Part shown: one piece after another, positions 42,571 to 52,262 of the stretch | Position numbering within the stretch: the stretch's first letter is position 1 | Layout: every line of letters starts with the position of its first letter | Origin: Pseudomonas putida | GTDB lineage: Bacteria; Pseudomonadota; Gammaproteobacteria; Pseudomonadales; Pseudomonadaceae | Assembly: GCF_016406145.1 (NCBI RefSeq) | Contig: NZ_CP066306.1 | Location: 1,612,001-1,676,000, forward strand | DNA: 64,000 bases | Direction of reading: 5' to 3' | Made by a program: the position numbers and the translations under genes | The notes under the pieces: generated by a model | Told to the model about the DNA's origin: nothing | The model's input: the letters and a program-made list of their open reading frames with translations, nothing else | Database searches by the model: none

Positions 42571-45069
42571 TCATTCGCAAGCCAGTGATTGCAGGCGATA
42601 ACCTTGCTGTTGAGGAACCGATTGCGGGTTCAGCGTGAACCGGCAGCGGTTTTCGGATGCTTCGCCCCAGCGTACTTCGAGCCGCTGCGGGCCATCGGTT
42701 ACCGACACCATTACGCGGCCAGCAGTACCGACCATACCCAGCACGTTGCCGTCTGCGTCATGCAGCTGGCTGCCAAAGGGCAATGGCTGCTGATCCTTGG
42801 TGGCAAGGGTGAGTACCATGCGGTTGGCGCGGCGGGCCTCGAACCGGCTCTTGATGACTGCGCCGCGGCGAGGTACGGCATCGGCGGTGCCGTTGATGAT
42901 TTCTACGTCCGGGTCCAGTTGGTCGGTGTCCAGCACCAGCTGGTTGAGCCGGTACGGGCGCAAGTAGGGAACCAGGGCGTAGCCTTTCGCGTTGGTGCGA
43001 ATGGCGCCGTGGTTCTTTAACCCCACGTTAGCGGTGTCGGGGACATGTACCAGGCCAATGGTTTCACCCAGGTAAGGCCCCAGTTCCATACCGTCGGCGT
43101 GCAGCAACGCTGCGCCGCTCATGTTCAGCGATAGGCTGCGGTAGTCGTCCGCTGCCGAGAGGCCGGCGCCGAAGGTTGCCTGTGGTGCCTGGTAGGCCAT
43201 GGACAGGCCAGCGCTTTGTTGCTGCTGCTCGTTGGATGCGAGCGTGGCGTTGTAGCTCAGGCGGTCGACCTGGCTGTGCAAGCTTGCTCGCTGCGCGGTG
43301 CCGTGGGCTGCGTGCTGCAGGTCCAGGCTCAAGCTGCTGCTGCGGCCGAATTCCAGCGGGACCGAGACGGTCAGGCCGAACTGGCGGTCACTGCCCGCAG
43401 CGTTTTGCGTCAGCGATTGCGACCCATACAGGCTGTAGCTGACGCCGTTGTGCGAGGTGCTGAAATTAAGTTGAAACTGGCGTTGGCTATCGCGGCGTTG
43501 CCAGTAATCCTGTTGGGACAGGGTAAGGCTGAGCGTGCTGCGTTCGCCAACACGCTGGTTGATCGAGCCTTCCACCCGACTTCGCCGGCTGCCAAGGAAC
43601 AAGCGGTCGTTACTGCGCTGGCTGATCCATTCGTCGAAATCCCGGTAGCCTTGGGTCGAGTAACGGTACCCGGCAAAGCGCAAATGGGTACCGCTGTTGA
43701 AGGCTTTGCTGTACCTGGCGCTGTAGCTCATGCCCTGCAGGGTGCGTTGCTCCACTGGGGTAATATCGCTGCGTGCATGGGTGATATCGAAGGAAAGCGC
43801 CCCGATTGCTCCCAGGTCCCGGGCGATCCCCGTGGCTACGGCGGTGTAGCCCTGGCTGGCCATAAGGCCGCCATAAAGGGTGGCATTCCAGGGCATGCCC
43901 TTGGCCACTGTCCCTTGCCAAAGCAGTGGGGTTTCACTGCTGTTGGCCGGGTTGTAGCGGCCCAGCGTGGTGCTGTAGCGCCATACCCCGGGGCGTAGCA
44001 GGTTGGTGATGCTGGCATAGGGCTGGATGAAGCGTCGTACCTGGCCATCGGCTTCGGTGAGTACCACCTCCAGTTCGCCAGTGGCGCCCACGTTCAGGTC
44101 GTCGATCGCGTAGGGGCCAGGGCTGACGTAGGTTGAGTAGATCGGGTAGCCGTTCTGCCACACTTCCAGTTTTGCACGTGTCTGTGCCACGCCGCGCAAG
44201 GTAGGGGCATAACTGCGCATCGCATCGGGCAACATGTCGAAATCAGAGGCCAGGCGTAGGCCGGTAACCGGCACGCTGCGGAATACATCGCTGCTGGTGA
44301 ATGTTTCGCCCAGGGTGATGTTGCCCCAGGTGCCCGGCAAATCGTGCTGGGCATAGGTGTACGCACGGCTCCAGGTTTGCCGGCCCTCGCCATCACGGCG
44401 CCAGGACTGGTTGCTGCGCAACCGCCAGCCGGCCAGGTTGATACCGCTGTTCAGGTACAGGTCCTGGGTGTTCTGGCTGCCGCGCCCGCGGCTGTCGCTT
44501 TGTTGCAAGGAGGCCTGGTAGCTGACGAAGGCGGCCGATATGCCATTCTCCCAACGCGCCGGGTCCACTTGGCCTGCCATGTCGCGGCGCAGGGCAATTT
44601 GCGGAATGGAAATGGCCAGCCGCAGTTGGCTTGCATCGAAGTCGACAAGTGCCCCTGGTACCAAGCGTGGCAGGTCCAGGCAGGCGTGGTCGAGTGCAGT
44701 GGGGTCGGCGATGGCATCCAGGCGCAGGCCCAGTTCGGCCATCAGGCTGGGGGCCAGGCAAGGCACCAATTGCCGGCCGTCCGGGCTCAGCTCGAACTGC
44801 AACTTGCGTACACCTGCCGGGCCAAGGTTGACCAGCAGTTGCACAGGATAGCGCCCGGGTGGCAGTTCCTTCTGGTCGGACAGCGCATGCAGGGCGCGGG
44901 TAACGTTCGCTCTTGGCTGCCCGGGGGACAGGTACAGAAAGCTGGCCTCGAACTCTGGGCCCAGCGCAGGGGCAGGGGTTGCCAGCGCCGTGCCAGTCGA
45001 CAGGCAGATGGCCAGCGGGCAAACGAGGCGCAGGCGAAAACGCCTGCACCCAGGGGGTTGCAGGATCAT
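42571..45069 (-). CDS. fimbrial outer-membrane usher
   Basis: An 832-residue FimD/PapC-type usher that assembles pilus subunits at the outer membrane. It has a signal peptide to about residue 30, then the N-terminal periplasmic domain (FLYLSPGQPRANVTRAL, LPPGRYPVQLLVN). The 24-strand barrel shows GGDNS-like TWGNITLGETFTSSDVFRSV and RGVAQTRAKLEVWQNGYPIY, and the plug segment GPYAIDDLNVGATGELEV. Two C-terminal domains end in CRFTLNPQS. Length is normal. AAGGAA precedes the ATG, and the gene is 33 bases after the chaperone. Confidence 0.94.
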   Translation of the reverse strand: MILQPPGCRRFRLRLVCPLAICLSTGTALATPAPALGPEFEASFLYLSPGQPRANVTRALHALSDQKELPPGRYPVQLLVNLGPAGVRKLQFELSPDGRQLVPCLAPSLMAELGLRLDAIADPTALDHACLDLPRLVPGALVDFDASQLRLAISIPQIALRRDMAGQVDPARWENGISAAFVSYQASLQQSDSRGRGSQNTQDLYLNSGINLAGWRLRSNQSWRRDGEGRQTWSRAYTYAQHDLPGTWGNITLGETFTSSDVFRSVPVTGLRLASDFDMLPDAMRSYAPTLRGVAQTRAKLEVWQNGYPIYSTYVSPGPYAIDDLNVGATGELEVVLTEADGQVRRFIQPYASITNLLRPGVWRYSTTLGRYNPANSSETPLLWQGTVAKGMPWNATLYGGLMASQGYTAVATGIARDLGAIGALSFDITHARSDITPVEQRTLQGMSYSARYSKAFNSGTHLRFAGYRYSTQGYRDFDEWISQRSNDRLFLGSRRSRVEGSINQRVGERSTLSLTLSQQDYWQRRDSQRQFQLNFSTSHNGVSYSLYGSQSLTQNAAGSDRQFGLTVSVPLEFGRSSSLSLDLQHAAHGTAQRASLHSQVDRLSYNATLASNEQQQQSAGLSMAYQAPQATFGAGLSAADDYRSLSLNMSGAALLHADGMELGPYLGETIGLVHVPDTANVGLKNHGAIRTNAKGYALVPYLRPYRLNQLVLDTDQLDPDVEIINGTADAVPRRGAVIKSRFEARRANRMVLTLATKDQQPLPFGSQLHDADGNVLGMVGTAGRVMVSVTDGPQRLEVRWGEASENRCRFTLNPQSVPQQQGYRLQSLACE

Positions 45070-45102
45070 TGAGGTTCCTTTGGCGGTGGCCTTGAAGTCA
45101 GG

Positions 45103-45840
45103 TCAGGGGGTGTCGTGCACAGCCAGGGTCAGCGGCTTGCTGGTGCCGCCATAGTCATTGATCACGGTCAGGATGGCCTGTAGGCCGGCACCTTCGAAGC
45201 CGTTTGGCAGTGCAACCTCGAGCTGGGACATCGGCGCCACCATGTCGATGCCCGGTAGGTTTTTTTGCTGCTTGCCGTTCGCCAGGTCCAGGCGATTGAA
45301 GGTGTAGTGGTAGGGCGTCGGGTTACGCAGGGTCAGGTACGGGCGGCCGTTGCGCACGCCCTTGGTGAGGTGCAACTCCTTCAGCCGCTTTTCCGGGTTG
45401 CCTTGAACCTGTGCCGGTCGGTAAAGCAGCTTGATACGGGTACGCAGGGCAATGTTGAGCTGGTTTTGAGCATCGCTGGTTGCCTGGGGAATTTCCTGCA
45501 GGTTGAAAAAGAACAGCGATTCGCGGTCTTGTGGCAGATCGTTTGGCAGGCCGCTGATCTGTACCGACTGGTCCTTGCCGGCAGCAAGCCTGAACAGGGC
45601 CGGTGACGTCATGAACGGCACTGGCGTGCTGGTGTCGTCTGCCTGGGTATTGACCCAGGTCTGGGCGGCGAAGGGGCGTTGGCTGGGGTTGGCGATCACG
45701 ACCGAGGCACTGCGCTGGGTGCTTTCGTAGATGATGCGCGTACTGCTGATGGTAAGGGCGGCGTGAGCGCTGTTCAGCAGGCAAACCAGAAGCAGCAGGC
45801 AACCGCCCAGCAACGTCGAGGTGCGGGTGACGGGGAGCAT
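45103..45840 (-). CDS. periplasmic fimbrial chaperone
   Basis: A 245-residue PapD/FimC-family chaperone with a signal peptide ending near LLNSAHAAL. The usher-type landmarks are TRIIYESTQRSASVVIANPS, SPALFRLAAGKDQSVQI, SLFFFNLQEIP, and LRTRIKLLYRP with the conserved Arg-Lys subunit-binding strand. It delivers subunits to the usher encoded just downstream. Confidence 0.94.
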   Translation of the reverse strand: MLPVTRTSTLLGGCLLLLVCLLNSAHAALTISSTRIIYESTQRSASVVIANPSQRPFAAQTWVNTQADDTSTPVPFMTSPALFRLAAGKDQSVQISGLPNDLPQDRESLFFFNLQEIPQATSDAQNQLNIALRTRIKLLYRPAQVQGNPEKRLKELHLTKGVRNGRPYLTLRNPTPYHYTFNRLDLANGKQQKNLPGIDMVAPMSQLEVALPNGFEGAGLQAILTVINDYGGTSKPLTLAVHDTP

Positions 45841-45901
45841 GAAAAATGACCAGTGAAAGAGGCAGAGGGATCCAGGTACGCGAAGGCACCTGGACGGGGC
45901 A

Positions 45902-46447
45902 TCAAGGCAGCGTGACGCTGAAGTTCACGTCTGCGTTGGCAGAACCTGCGGTCACCGTGCCTGCTGCGCCGGTTCTTACATAGGAACCATAAAACTTCAG
46001 ATCCGTTACTCCAGTGGAGGCCACGGAATACTCTTTGGACTCGGTACGCGGAGGGATAGATTCGTGATCTTCATCCTTGAGTTCCACTGCGAGGCCGCGT
46101 TTGTCATCGCGGATGGCATAGAACTCCTTGTTTGCGCCTGCATCGCCGTTGAGCGAGTCAAAGGTGACTTTGGCTTTGTAGCCTGGAGGGATGTCGCAGG
46201 AGGGATCATCTGCATCAACCCGCAGCGCGAATGGGATTTCGGGGGTGGCAGCGTTTGTTTCGAAGTACTTCACCGGGTGGTTTTCGAGGTCAACCGCACT
46301 GATCGACCCACCGCCTGGTGTGACAATTTCGATCGGGCAGGTAGTACCGCCGTTGATGTTGCCTTTGAAGAGGATCTGGCCTCGTTCAACTGCAAAAGCG
46401 GTGTTGCTTGCCAGGCCAAGGGCAAGCACCATCAAAGTCTTTTTCAT
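45902..46447 (-). CDS. major fimbrial subunit
   Basis: A 181-residue pilin with signal peptide MKKTLMVLALGLASNTAFA. The mature N-terminus has GQILFKGNINGGTTCPIEIV; the Cys pairs with DPSCDIPPGY, and the protein ends in ANADVNFSVTLP, the usual terminal strand. It is the first gene of the four-gene operon subunit-chaperone-usher-adhesin. The 190 bases upstream show no gene and should hold the operon promoter. Confidence 0.9.
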   Translation of the reverse strand: MKKTLMVLALGLASNTAFAVERGQILFKGNINGGTTCPIEIVTPGGGSISAVDLENHPVKYFETNAATPEIPFALRVDADDPSCDIPPGYKAKVTFDSLNGDAGANKEFYAIRDDKRGLAVELKDEDHESIPPRTESKEYSVASTGVTDLKFYGSYVRTGAAGTVTAGSANADVNFSVTLP

Positions 46448-46638
46448 TTATTCAATCCATACGTTTAAATGTTGGCTAGCTGCGTGCAAGGCACGAGTGC
46501 TCCAAATTGCCAAGGCATCACTTGGAACGCCGCATAGCGTATGGACGGGAGGGCGGGGAGTATGTAGGTCGAGGTGCTTCAGGAGGGTGGAAATTTCGAC
46601 GGGCACCCGGCCAGCTGAAGGCCAGGTGCCTGTTCGCG

Positions 46639-47049
46639 TCAGTGACGCAGCGTCGAGCCGGCCGGGTTCAGCAACTGCTTTTCGGCGTGCCAGTCAAAAG
46701 GCTCATCATTCTGCTCGGCCTCGTAGCGGCGTTCTTCCAGTTGCTGGTAGAGGGCCAGTTCTTCGTCAGGCATGTAGTGCAGGCAGTCACCGCCAAAGAA
46801 CCACAGCAGGTCGCGGGGTACCAGGTGGGCGACCTGCGGGTAGCGCTGGATGACCTGGCAGATCAGGTCCTGGCCCAGGTACTGGCTTTCCAGCGGGTTT
46901 TGCGGCAACAGGGCCAGCAGTTCGTCGAAGCGTTCGAGAAACAGGGCGTGGCTTTCCTCCGGTACCTGCTCGGCTTCACCCAGGGCCACCAGGATGGTGC
47001 GCAGGTGGTGCAGCAGTTGCAGGTGGTATTCCAGGTGGGGGTTGGCCAT
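46639..47049 (-). CDS. conserved hypothetical protein beside fadE
   Basis: A 136-residue cytoplasmic protein, largely helical and acidic, with the block VAHLVPRDLLWFFGGDCLHYMPDEE and an N-terminal MANPHLEYHLQLLHHLRTIL. Function is unknown. It is read in the same direction as fadE and starts 78 bases after its stop. A similar small gene stands next to fadE in P. aeruginosa (recalled synteny), marking the return from the accessory block to core genome. Confidence 0.78.
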   Translation of the reverse strand: MANPHLEYHLQLLHHLRTILVALGEAEQVPEESHALFLERFDELLALLPQNPLESQYLGQDLICQVIQRYPQVAHLVPRDLLWFFGGDCLHYMPDEELALYQQLEERRYEAEQNDEPFDWHAEKQLLNPAGSTLRH

Positions 47050-47126
47050 GGGGTGGTCCTCGGGGTGGTTGAAACGGGGGCGGAGTATACGCCGGTTGGG
47101 GAAGGGGCCGCAAAACGGCCCCGGTT

Positions 47127-49574
47127 TCATCGCACCTTGCCCTGTTCCGGCAGCAGTTGCGCCTTGTCGAACGCATCCACATCAATCACGGCCCGGCGTG
47201 CCTGTTCCGCCGCATGCAACCGTTGCCCCTCGCCAGCTTGCAGTGACCCGCTTTCGACGGCCGCATCGATGGCCGACTGCCCAGGTGCTGGCTGTACCTT
47301 GCCCTCCTTGATCGCCTGATGCAGCACTTTTTGCAGTGGCGCAGCCTCGTGCAGAAGATCACAGGCCCGTTGCAGTGCCGCCACCGGGTCGCCCTCGGCT
47401 TGTGGCCTGAAGCACCCGGCAAGCAATTCCTCCAACGCCGGATCGCCTTTGCTGCGGCCGATCAGCGCCGCCACTTCGGCATCCAGCTCATCGCTCGGCC
47501 CGGTATGGCGGCGGCCGAAGGGGAATACCAGTACGCGCAGTGCGCAACCGACAAACCGGTTGGGGAAGTTGTCGAGCAACCGATCCAGCGCCTTTTCTGC
47601 CTGGCCCAGGCTTTCTTCCATGGCCCAGCGCAGTAGAGGCTGCATGTGCTCGGGTGACCCCAGGTCGTGGTAGCGCTTGAGTGCGGCGCTTGACAGGTAC
47701 AGGTAGCTGAGCACATCGCCCAGGCGCGCACTCAGGCGCTCGCGGCGCTTAAGCGCGCCACCCAGCAGCATCATCGACAGGTCGGCCAGCAGGGCGAAGG
47801 CTGCCGCCTGGCGATTGAGGGCGCGGAAGTAACCTTGGCTCAAGGCATCACCGGGTACTGGCTCGAAGCGCCCAAAGCCCAGGTTGAAGACCAGCGTGCT
47901 GGCGGCGTTGCCGGCCGCGAACATGATGTGTTTCATCAGCAGGTCGTCGAATTCCTTCAGCGCCTGGTCACGGTCCTCACGCCCGGCCAGGGCCATTTCC
48001 TTGAGCACGAACGGGTGGCAGCGGATGGCGCCCTGGCCGAAGATCATCAGGTTGCGCGAAAGGATGTTGGCGCCTTCGACCGTGATGAAAATCGGCGCCC
48101 CTTGCCAGTTGCGACCCAGATAATTGTTGGGCCCCATGATGATGCCCTTGCCGCCGTGCACATCCATGGCGTGCTGGATGCACTCGCGACCCCGCTCGGT
48201 CAGGTGGTACTTGAGAATTGCCGACAGTACCGAAGGCTTTTCGCCAAGGTCCACGGCCTTTGCGGTCAGCAGGCGGGCACTATCCATCAGCCAGGCGTTG
48301 CCGCCGATGCGTGCAAGCGATTCCTGGATGCCCTCGAAGGCCGCCAGCGGCACGTTGAACTGCTCGCGGATATTCGCGTACTGGCCGGTCACCAGGCTTG
48401 TGTACTTGGCCGCACCGGTGCCTACCGCAGGCAGGGAAATCGAACGGCCCACCGACAGGCAGTTCATCAGCATCATCCAGCCTTTGCCAAGCATGGCCTG
48501 CCCGCCGATGAGGAAGTCTAGCGGCACGAACACGTCCTTGCCGCTGTTGGGGCCGTTCATGAAGGCGGCGCCCAGCGGCAGGTGGCGTTTGCCGATTTCG
48601 ACACCGGGGGTGTCGGTGGGGATCAGCGCCAGGCTGATGCCCAGTGCTTCCTCTTCGCCCAGCAGGTGATCAGGGTCGTAGGCCTTGAAGGCCAGGCCGA
48701 GCAGGGTGGCGACCGGGCCCAGAGTGATGTAGCGCTTTTCCCAGTTCAGGCGCAGGCCCAGTACTTCTTCGCCATTCCACTGGCCTTTGCAGATGATGCC
48801 GGTGTCGGGCATGGCGCCGGCATCGGAGCCGGCCAGCGGGCCGGTCAGGGCGAAGCAGGGAATCTCGTCGCCGCGGGCCAGACGTGGCAGGTAGTGGTTG
48901 CGCTGTTCATCGGTACCGTAGTGCAGCAGCAGTTCGGCTGGGCCGAGGGAGTTGGGCACCATTACTGTGGAGGCCAGGTCGCCGCTGCGTGTGGCCAGTT
49001 TCATCGCCACCTGCGAGTGCGCGTAGGCAGAGAAGCCTTTGCCCCCGTATTCCTTGGGGATGATCAGCGCGAAGAAGCCATGCTGCTTGATGTGATCCCA
49101 GGCTTCGGGCGGCAGGTCCAGGTCTTGGCCGATCTGCCAGTCGCTGACCATGGCACACAGGTCTTCAGTGGGGCCGTCGATGAATGCCTGTTCTTCTTCG
49201 CTCAATTTCGGTGCCGGGTAGGCCAGCAAGGTGCGCCAGTCGGGACGGCCGCTGAACAGTTCGCCATCCCACCATACGGTGCCTGCATCGATCGCTTCGC
49301 GCTCGGTTTGCGACATGGGCGGCAGGGTGCGCTGGAACCAGCTGAACACCGGCCCGGTGAAGACCTTCCGGCGCCACTCCGGGAGCGCAACCAGGGCGAT
49401 CTTCAAGGCCAGTACGATCCAGATCACAGCCAGCAGCCAGCCGGGCGCACTGCTGAAAATGCCCATCAGCAGCACATAGGCCGCCATGATGCCGAGAATC
49501 TGCAAGGGCGCCAGGCGCCGGTGCGTGAGGTACGCCGCGCCAATCACCAGCACTACCAACCACAACAGCAACAT
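47127..49574 (-). CDS. fadE: acyl-CoA dehydrogenase FadE
   Basis: Catalyses the first step of fatty-acid beta-oxidation. The 815-residue length and two N-terminal membrane segments (about 1-20 and 26-60) are the FadE type, larger than the soluble ACAD family. Visible landmarks are PKEYGGKGFSAYAHSQV, NSLGPAELLLHYGT, ALTGPLAGSDAGAMPDTG, KRYITLGPVATLLG, and VHGGKGIIMGPNNYLGR with the FAD/substrate loop. A C-terminal DUF1974-like extension is present. AGGAGG lies seven bases before the ATG. It is divergent from the GST gene. Confidence 0.94.
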   Translation of the reverse strand: MLLLWLVVLVIGAAYLTHRRLAPLQILGIMAAYVLLMGIFSSAPGWLLAVIWIVLALKIALVALPEWRRKVFTGPVFSWFQRTLPPMSQTEREAIDAGTVWWDGELFSGRPDWRTLLAYPAPKLSEEEQAFIDGPTEDLCAMVSDWQIGQDLDLPPEAWDHIKQHGFFALIIPKEYGGKGFSAYAHSQVAMKLATRSGDLASTVMVPNSLGPAELLLHYGTDEQRNHYLPRLARGDEIPCFALTGPLAGSDAGAMPDTGIICKGQWNGEEVLGLRLNWEKRYITLGPVATLLGLAFKAYDPDHLLGEEEALGISLALIPTDTPGVEIGKRHLPLGAAFMNGPNSGKDVFVPLDFLIGGQAMLGKGWMMLMNCLSVGRSISLPAVGTGAAKYTSLVTGQYANIREQFNVPLAAFEGIQESLARIGGNAWLMDSARLLTAKAVDLGEKPSVLSAILKYHLTERGRECIQHAMDVHGGKGIIMGPNNYLGRNWQGAPIFITVEGANILSRNLMIFGQGAIRCHPFVLKEMALAGREDRDQALKEFDDLLMKHIMFAAGNAASTLVFNLGFGRFEPVPGDALSQGYFRALNRQAAAFALLADLSMMLLGGALKRRERLSARLGDVLSYLYLSSAALKRYHDLGSPEHMQPLLRWAMEESLGQAEKALDRLLDNFPNRFVGCALRVLVFPFGRRHTGPSDELDAEVAALIGRSKGDPALEELLAGCFRPQAEGDPVAALQRACDLLHEAAPLQKVLHQAIKEGKVQPAPGQSAIDAAVESGSLQAGEGQRLHAAEQARRAVIDVDAFDKAQLLPEQGKVR

Positions 49575-49695
49575 AATCGGTCCTCCTTGGAACCAGGGGG
49601 CTTGAGCCGTCCCAGACAGCTTAGACGCAACGCTGTAAACGGCAGGGTCAGAACAGTGACAGGGTGTGGCGGTGGGAGTTTCAGTGCATTGTTTT

Positions 49696-49743
49696 CCTGT
49701 ACCGGCCTCTTCGCGGGTTTATCCGCGAAGAGGCCGGTACAGG
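49696..49743. repeat. perfect REP-like palindrome between fadE and the GST gene
   Basis: Arms 49696-49716 and 49723-49743 are perfect 21-base reverse complements (core CGGCCTCTTCGCGG) around a six-base loop. It lies in the 223-base region between two divergent start codons, unlike the other REP copies, which lie at gene ends. Confidence 0.85.
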
Positions 49744-49797
49744 CGGCGAATGTCTGGAGTAGACTGCACCCCCACCGCATTTCATAAGGACGTTGCC

Positions 49798-50421
49798 ATG
49801 CTGAAGATCTGGGGCCGCAAGAATTCGAGCAATGTGCGCAAGGCACTGTGGATCGCCCACGAGTTGGGCCTGGATTTCGAATCCATCGACGCCGGCGGCG
49901 CGTTCGGCGTGGTCAACGAGCCGCAATACCGCGCCCGTAACCCCAACGGCCTGGTGCCCATGCTCGAAGACGCCGACCTGACCCTGTGGGAGTCCAATAC
50001 CATCGTGCGCTACCTGTGTGCCGAATATGGCGCCGGGCAGGGCTGGTACCTGGACAACCCGCGCCAGCGCGCTTTGGCGGACAAGTGGATGGACTGGACC
50101 ACGTCGTCCTTTGCAGGGGCGTTCCGGCCGCTGTTCTGGGGCCTGCTGCGCACGCCCGAAGACCAGCGCGACTGGGTAGCAATCAACGCCGCACACAAGC
50201 AGTGCGCGCAGCTGCTGTCGATCGCCGATGAAACCCTGGCGCACCAACCGTACCTTTCCGGTGACCAGATCGGCATGGGCGACATCCCACTGGGGAGTTT
50301 CGTGTACGCCTGGTTCGAAATGCCCATCGAGCGCCCGGCCATGCCTCACCTGCAAGCCTGGTACGAGCGGCTGAAGCAACGCCCTGCTTACCAGGCGGCG
50401 GTTATGACGGCACTGACCTGA
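49798..50421 (+). CDS. glutathione S-transferase family protein
   Basis: A 207-residue GST with the thioredoxin-like N-terminal domain (MLKIWGRKNSSNVRKALW; the active Ser in SSNV; NPNGLVPMLED; WESNTIVRYL) and an all-helical C-terminal domain (LADKWMDW, GDQIGMGDIPLGSF). This is the theta/beta-like bacterial group; the substrate cannot be told. AAGGA precedes the ATG. An out-of-frame longer ORF upstream runs through the REP palindrome and is not used. Confidence 0.9.
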   Translation: MLKIWGRKNSSNVRKALWIAHELGLDFESIDAGGAFGVVNEPQYRARNPNGLVPMLEDADLTLWESNTIVRYLCAEYGAGQGWYLDNPRQRALADKWMDWTTSSFAGAFRPLFWGLLRTPEDQRDWVAINAAHKQCAQLLSIADETLAHQPYLSGDQIGMGDIPLGSFVYAWFEMPIERPAMPHLQAWYERLKQRPAYQAAVMTALT

Positions 50422-50553
50422 ACCTGCTTCGATAGTCACTATCAATACACTTGACTGTACTTGTGCTGCCAGGCCTTGCACCATGGCTGCACTCACTGCG
50501 CCAGTGATTTGCCCTGGCGTGTCCTGACCTTTTCACTCGGTACGTGACCCGCT

Positions 50554-51486
50554 ATGAGTTCTGCTCTGTCCATCCGACAGCTGACCAAAACCTACGGCAA
50601 CGGCTTCCAGGCCCTCAAAGGCATAGATCTGGACGTCGCCGAAGGTGACTTCTTCGCCCTGCTGGGCCCCAATGGCGCCGGCAAATCCACCACCATCGGC
50701 ATCCTCTCGACCCTGGTCAACAAGACCAGCGGCACGGTGAATGTGTTCGGCCATGACCTGGACCGCGAGCCTGCCGCGCTCAAGCGCTGCCTGGGCGTGG
50801 TGCCCCAGGAGTTCAACTTCAACCAGTTCGAGAAAACCTTCGACATCGTCGTGACCCAAGCCGGCTATTACGGCATCCCGCCGAAACTGGCCAAGGAGCG
50901 CGCCGAGCAATACCTGACCCAGTTGGGGCTGTGGGACAAGCGGGACGTGCAGTCGCGTTCGCTTTCCGGTGGCATGAAGCGCCGCTTGATGATCGCCCGG
51001 GCGCTGATCCACGAACCGCGCCTGCTGATCCTCGATGAGCCTACCGCAGGGGTGGACATCGAGCTGCGCCGTTCGATGTGGAGCTTTCTCACCGAGCTCA
51101 ACCAGAAGGGCATCACCATCATCCTGACCACGCATTACCTGGAGGAGGCCGAGCAGTTGTGCCGCAACATCGGCATCATCGACCACGGCACGATTGTCGA
51201 GAACACCAGCATGCGCAAGCTGCTGGGCAAGCTGCATGTCGAGACCTTCGTCCTCGACCTCAGGCAGGACCTGGCCCAGGCGCCCACGCTGCAGGGCTAC
51301 CCATGCCGCCTGCTGACACCCCACACCCTTGAGGTGCAGGTGGACAAGGACATCGGCATTACCGCGCTGTTCGGCCAGTTGGCCCTGCAGAACATCGAAG
51401 TGCAGAGCCTGCGCAACAAGACCAACCGTCTCGAGGAGCTGTTCGTGTCCCTGGTTGAAAAGAACCTGTCGAAGGTGGCCGTATGA
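50554..51486 (+). CDS. ABC-2 type exporter, ATP-binding subunit
   Basis: A 310-residue ATPase with Walker A GPNGAGKST (38-46), signature LSGGMKRRLMIARAL (near 138), Walker B LLILDEPTAGVD (near 158-169) and switch His in ILTTHYLEEAEQL. It has the C-terminal extension typical of YadG/NodI-like ABC-2 ATPases. Its stop overlaps the permease start by four bases (ATGA). The substrate is unknown. Confidence 0.93.
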   Translation: MSSALSIRQLTKTYGNGFQALKGIDLDVAEGDFFALLGPNGAGKSTTIGILSTLVNKTSGTVNVFGHDLDREPAALKRCLGVVPQEFNFNQFEKTFDIVVTQAGYYGIPPKLAKERAEQYLTQLGLWDKRDVQSRSLSGGMKRRLMIARALIHEPRLLILDEPTAGVDIELRRSMWSFLTELNQKGITIILTTHYLEEAEQLCRNIGIIDHGTIVENTSMRKLLGKLHVETFVLDLRQDLAQAPTLQGYPCRLLTPHTLEVQVDKDIGITALFGQLALQNIEVQSLRNKTNRLEELFVSLVEKNLSKVAV

Positions 51487-52262
51487 GTGTGGAACTGCGC
51501 ACCAACTGGGTCGCCCTGAACACCATCGTCTACCGCGAAGTGCGGCGCTTCCTGCGTATCTGGCCGCAGACCTTGCTGCCGCCGGCCATCACCATGGTCC
51601 TGTACTTCGTCATCTTCGGTAACCTGATCGGCCGGCAGATCGGCGACATGGGCGGCTTCACCTACATGGAGTACATCGTCCCCGGGCTGATCATGATGTC
51701 GGTGATCACCAACTCTTACGGCAACGTGGTGTCGAGCTTTTTCGGCAGCAAGTTCCAACGCTCGATCGAAGAGTTGATGGTATCGCCGGTATCGCCGCAC
51801 ATCATTCTGGTCGGCTACGTGCTGGGCGGGGTGCTGCGAGGCCTGGCGGTGGGAGTGATCGTGACCATCCTGTCGCTGTTCTTCACTCACCTGCAGGTCC
51901 ATCACCTGGGCGTGACGGTGGTCGTGGTGCTGCTGACGGCGACCATTTTTTCGCTGCTGGGCTTCGTCAACGCCGTGTTCGCTCGCAACTTTGACGATAT
52001 CTCGATCATCCCGACGTTCGTGCTGACGCCGCTGACCTATCTGGGCGGGGTGTTCTATTCGATCAACCTGCTGCCGCCGTTCTGGCAGACCGTGTCGCTG
52101 GCCAACCCGGTGCTGCACATGGTCAACTCGTTCCGCTACGGCATCCTAGGGGTGTCGGATATCAGCATTGGAACGGCGATCACTTTCATGCTGGTCGCCA
52201 CCGCAGTGCTCTACGCGCTGTGCGTCCGCCTGCTGGTCAGTGGCCGCGGCATGCGCGCCTGA
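51483..52262 (+). CDS. ABC-2 type exporter, permease subunit
   Basis: A 259-residue inner-membrane protein with about six hydrophobic segments and the ABC-2 signature YMEYIVPGLIMMSVITNSYG, FGSKFQRSIEELMVSPVS, and the late FYSINLLPPFWQ loop. This is the YadH/NodJ type. It is coupled to the ATPase gene. Its last 117 bases lie opposite the end of the DUF2062 gene. Confidence 0.93.
   Translation: MSVELRTNWVALNTIVYREVRRFLRIWPQTLLPPAITMVLYFVIFGNLIGRQIGDMGGFTYMEYIVPGLIMMSVITNSYGNVVSSFFGSKFQRSIEELMVSPVSPHIILVGYVLGGVLRGLAVGVIVTILSLFFTHLQVHHLGVTVVVVLLTATIFSLLGFVNAVFARNFDDISIIPTFVLTPLTYLGGVFYSINLLPPFWQTVSLANPVLHMVNSFRYGILGVSDISIGTAITFMLVATAVLYALCVRLLVSGRGMRA

Noticed and set aside
46507-47319. A plus-strand open frame of 270 codons over the fadE/hypothetical gene ends
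   Set aside because: It runs antisense to two better supported genes and has no family resemblance.
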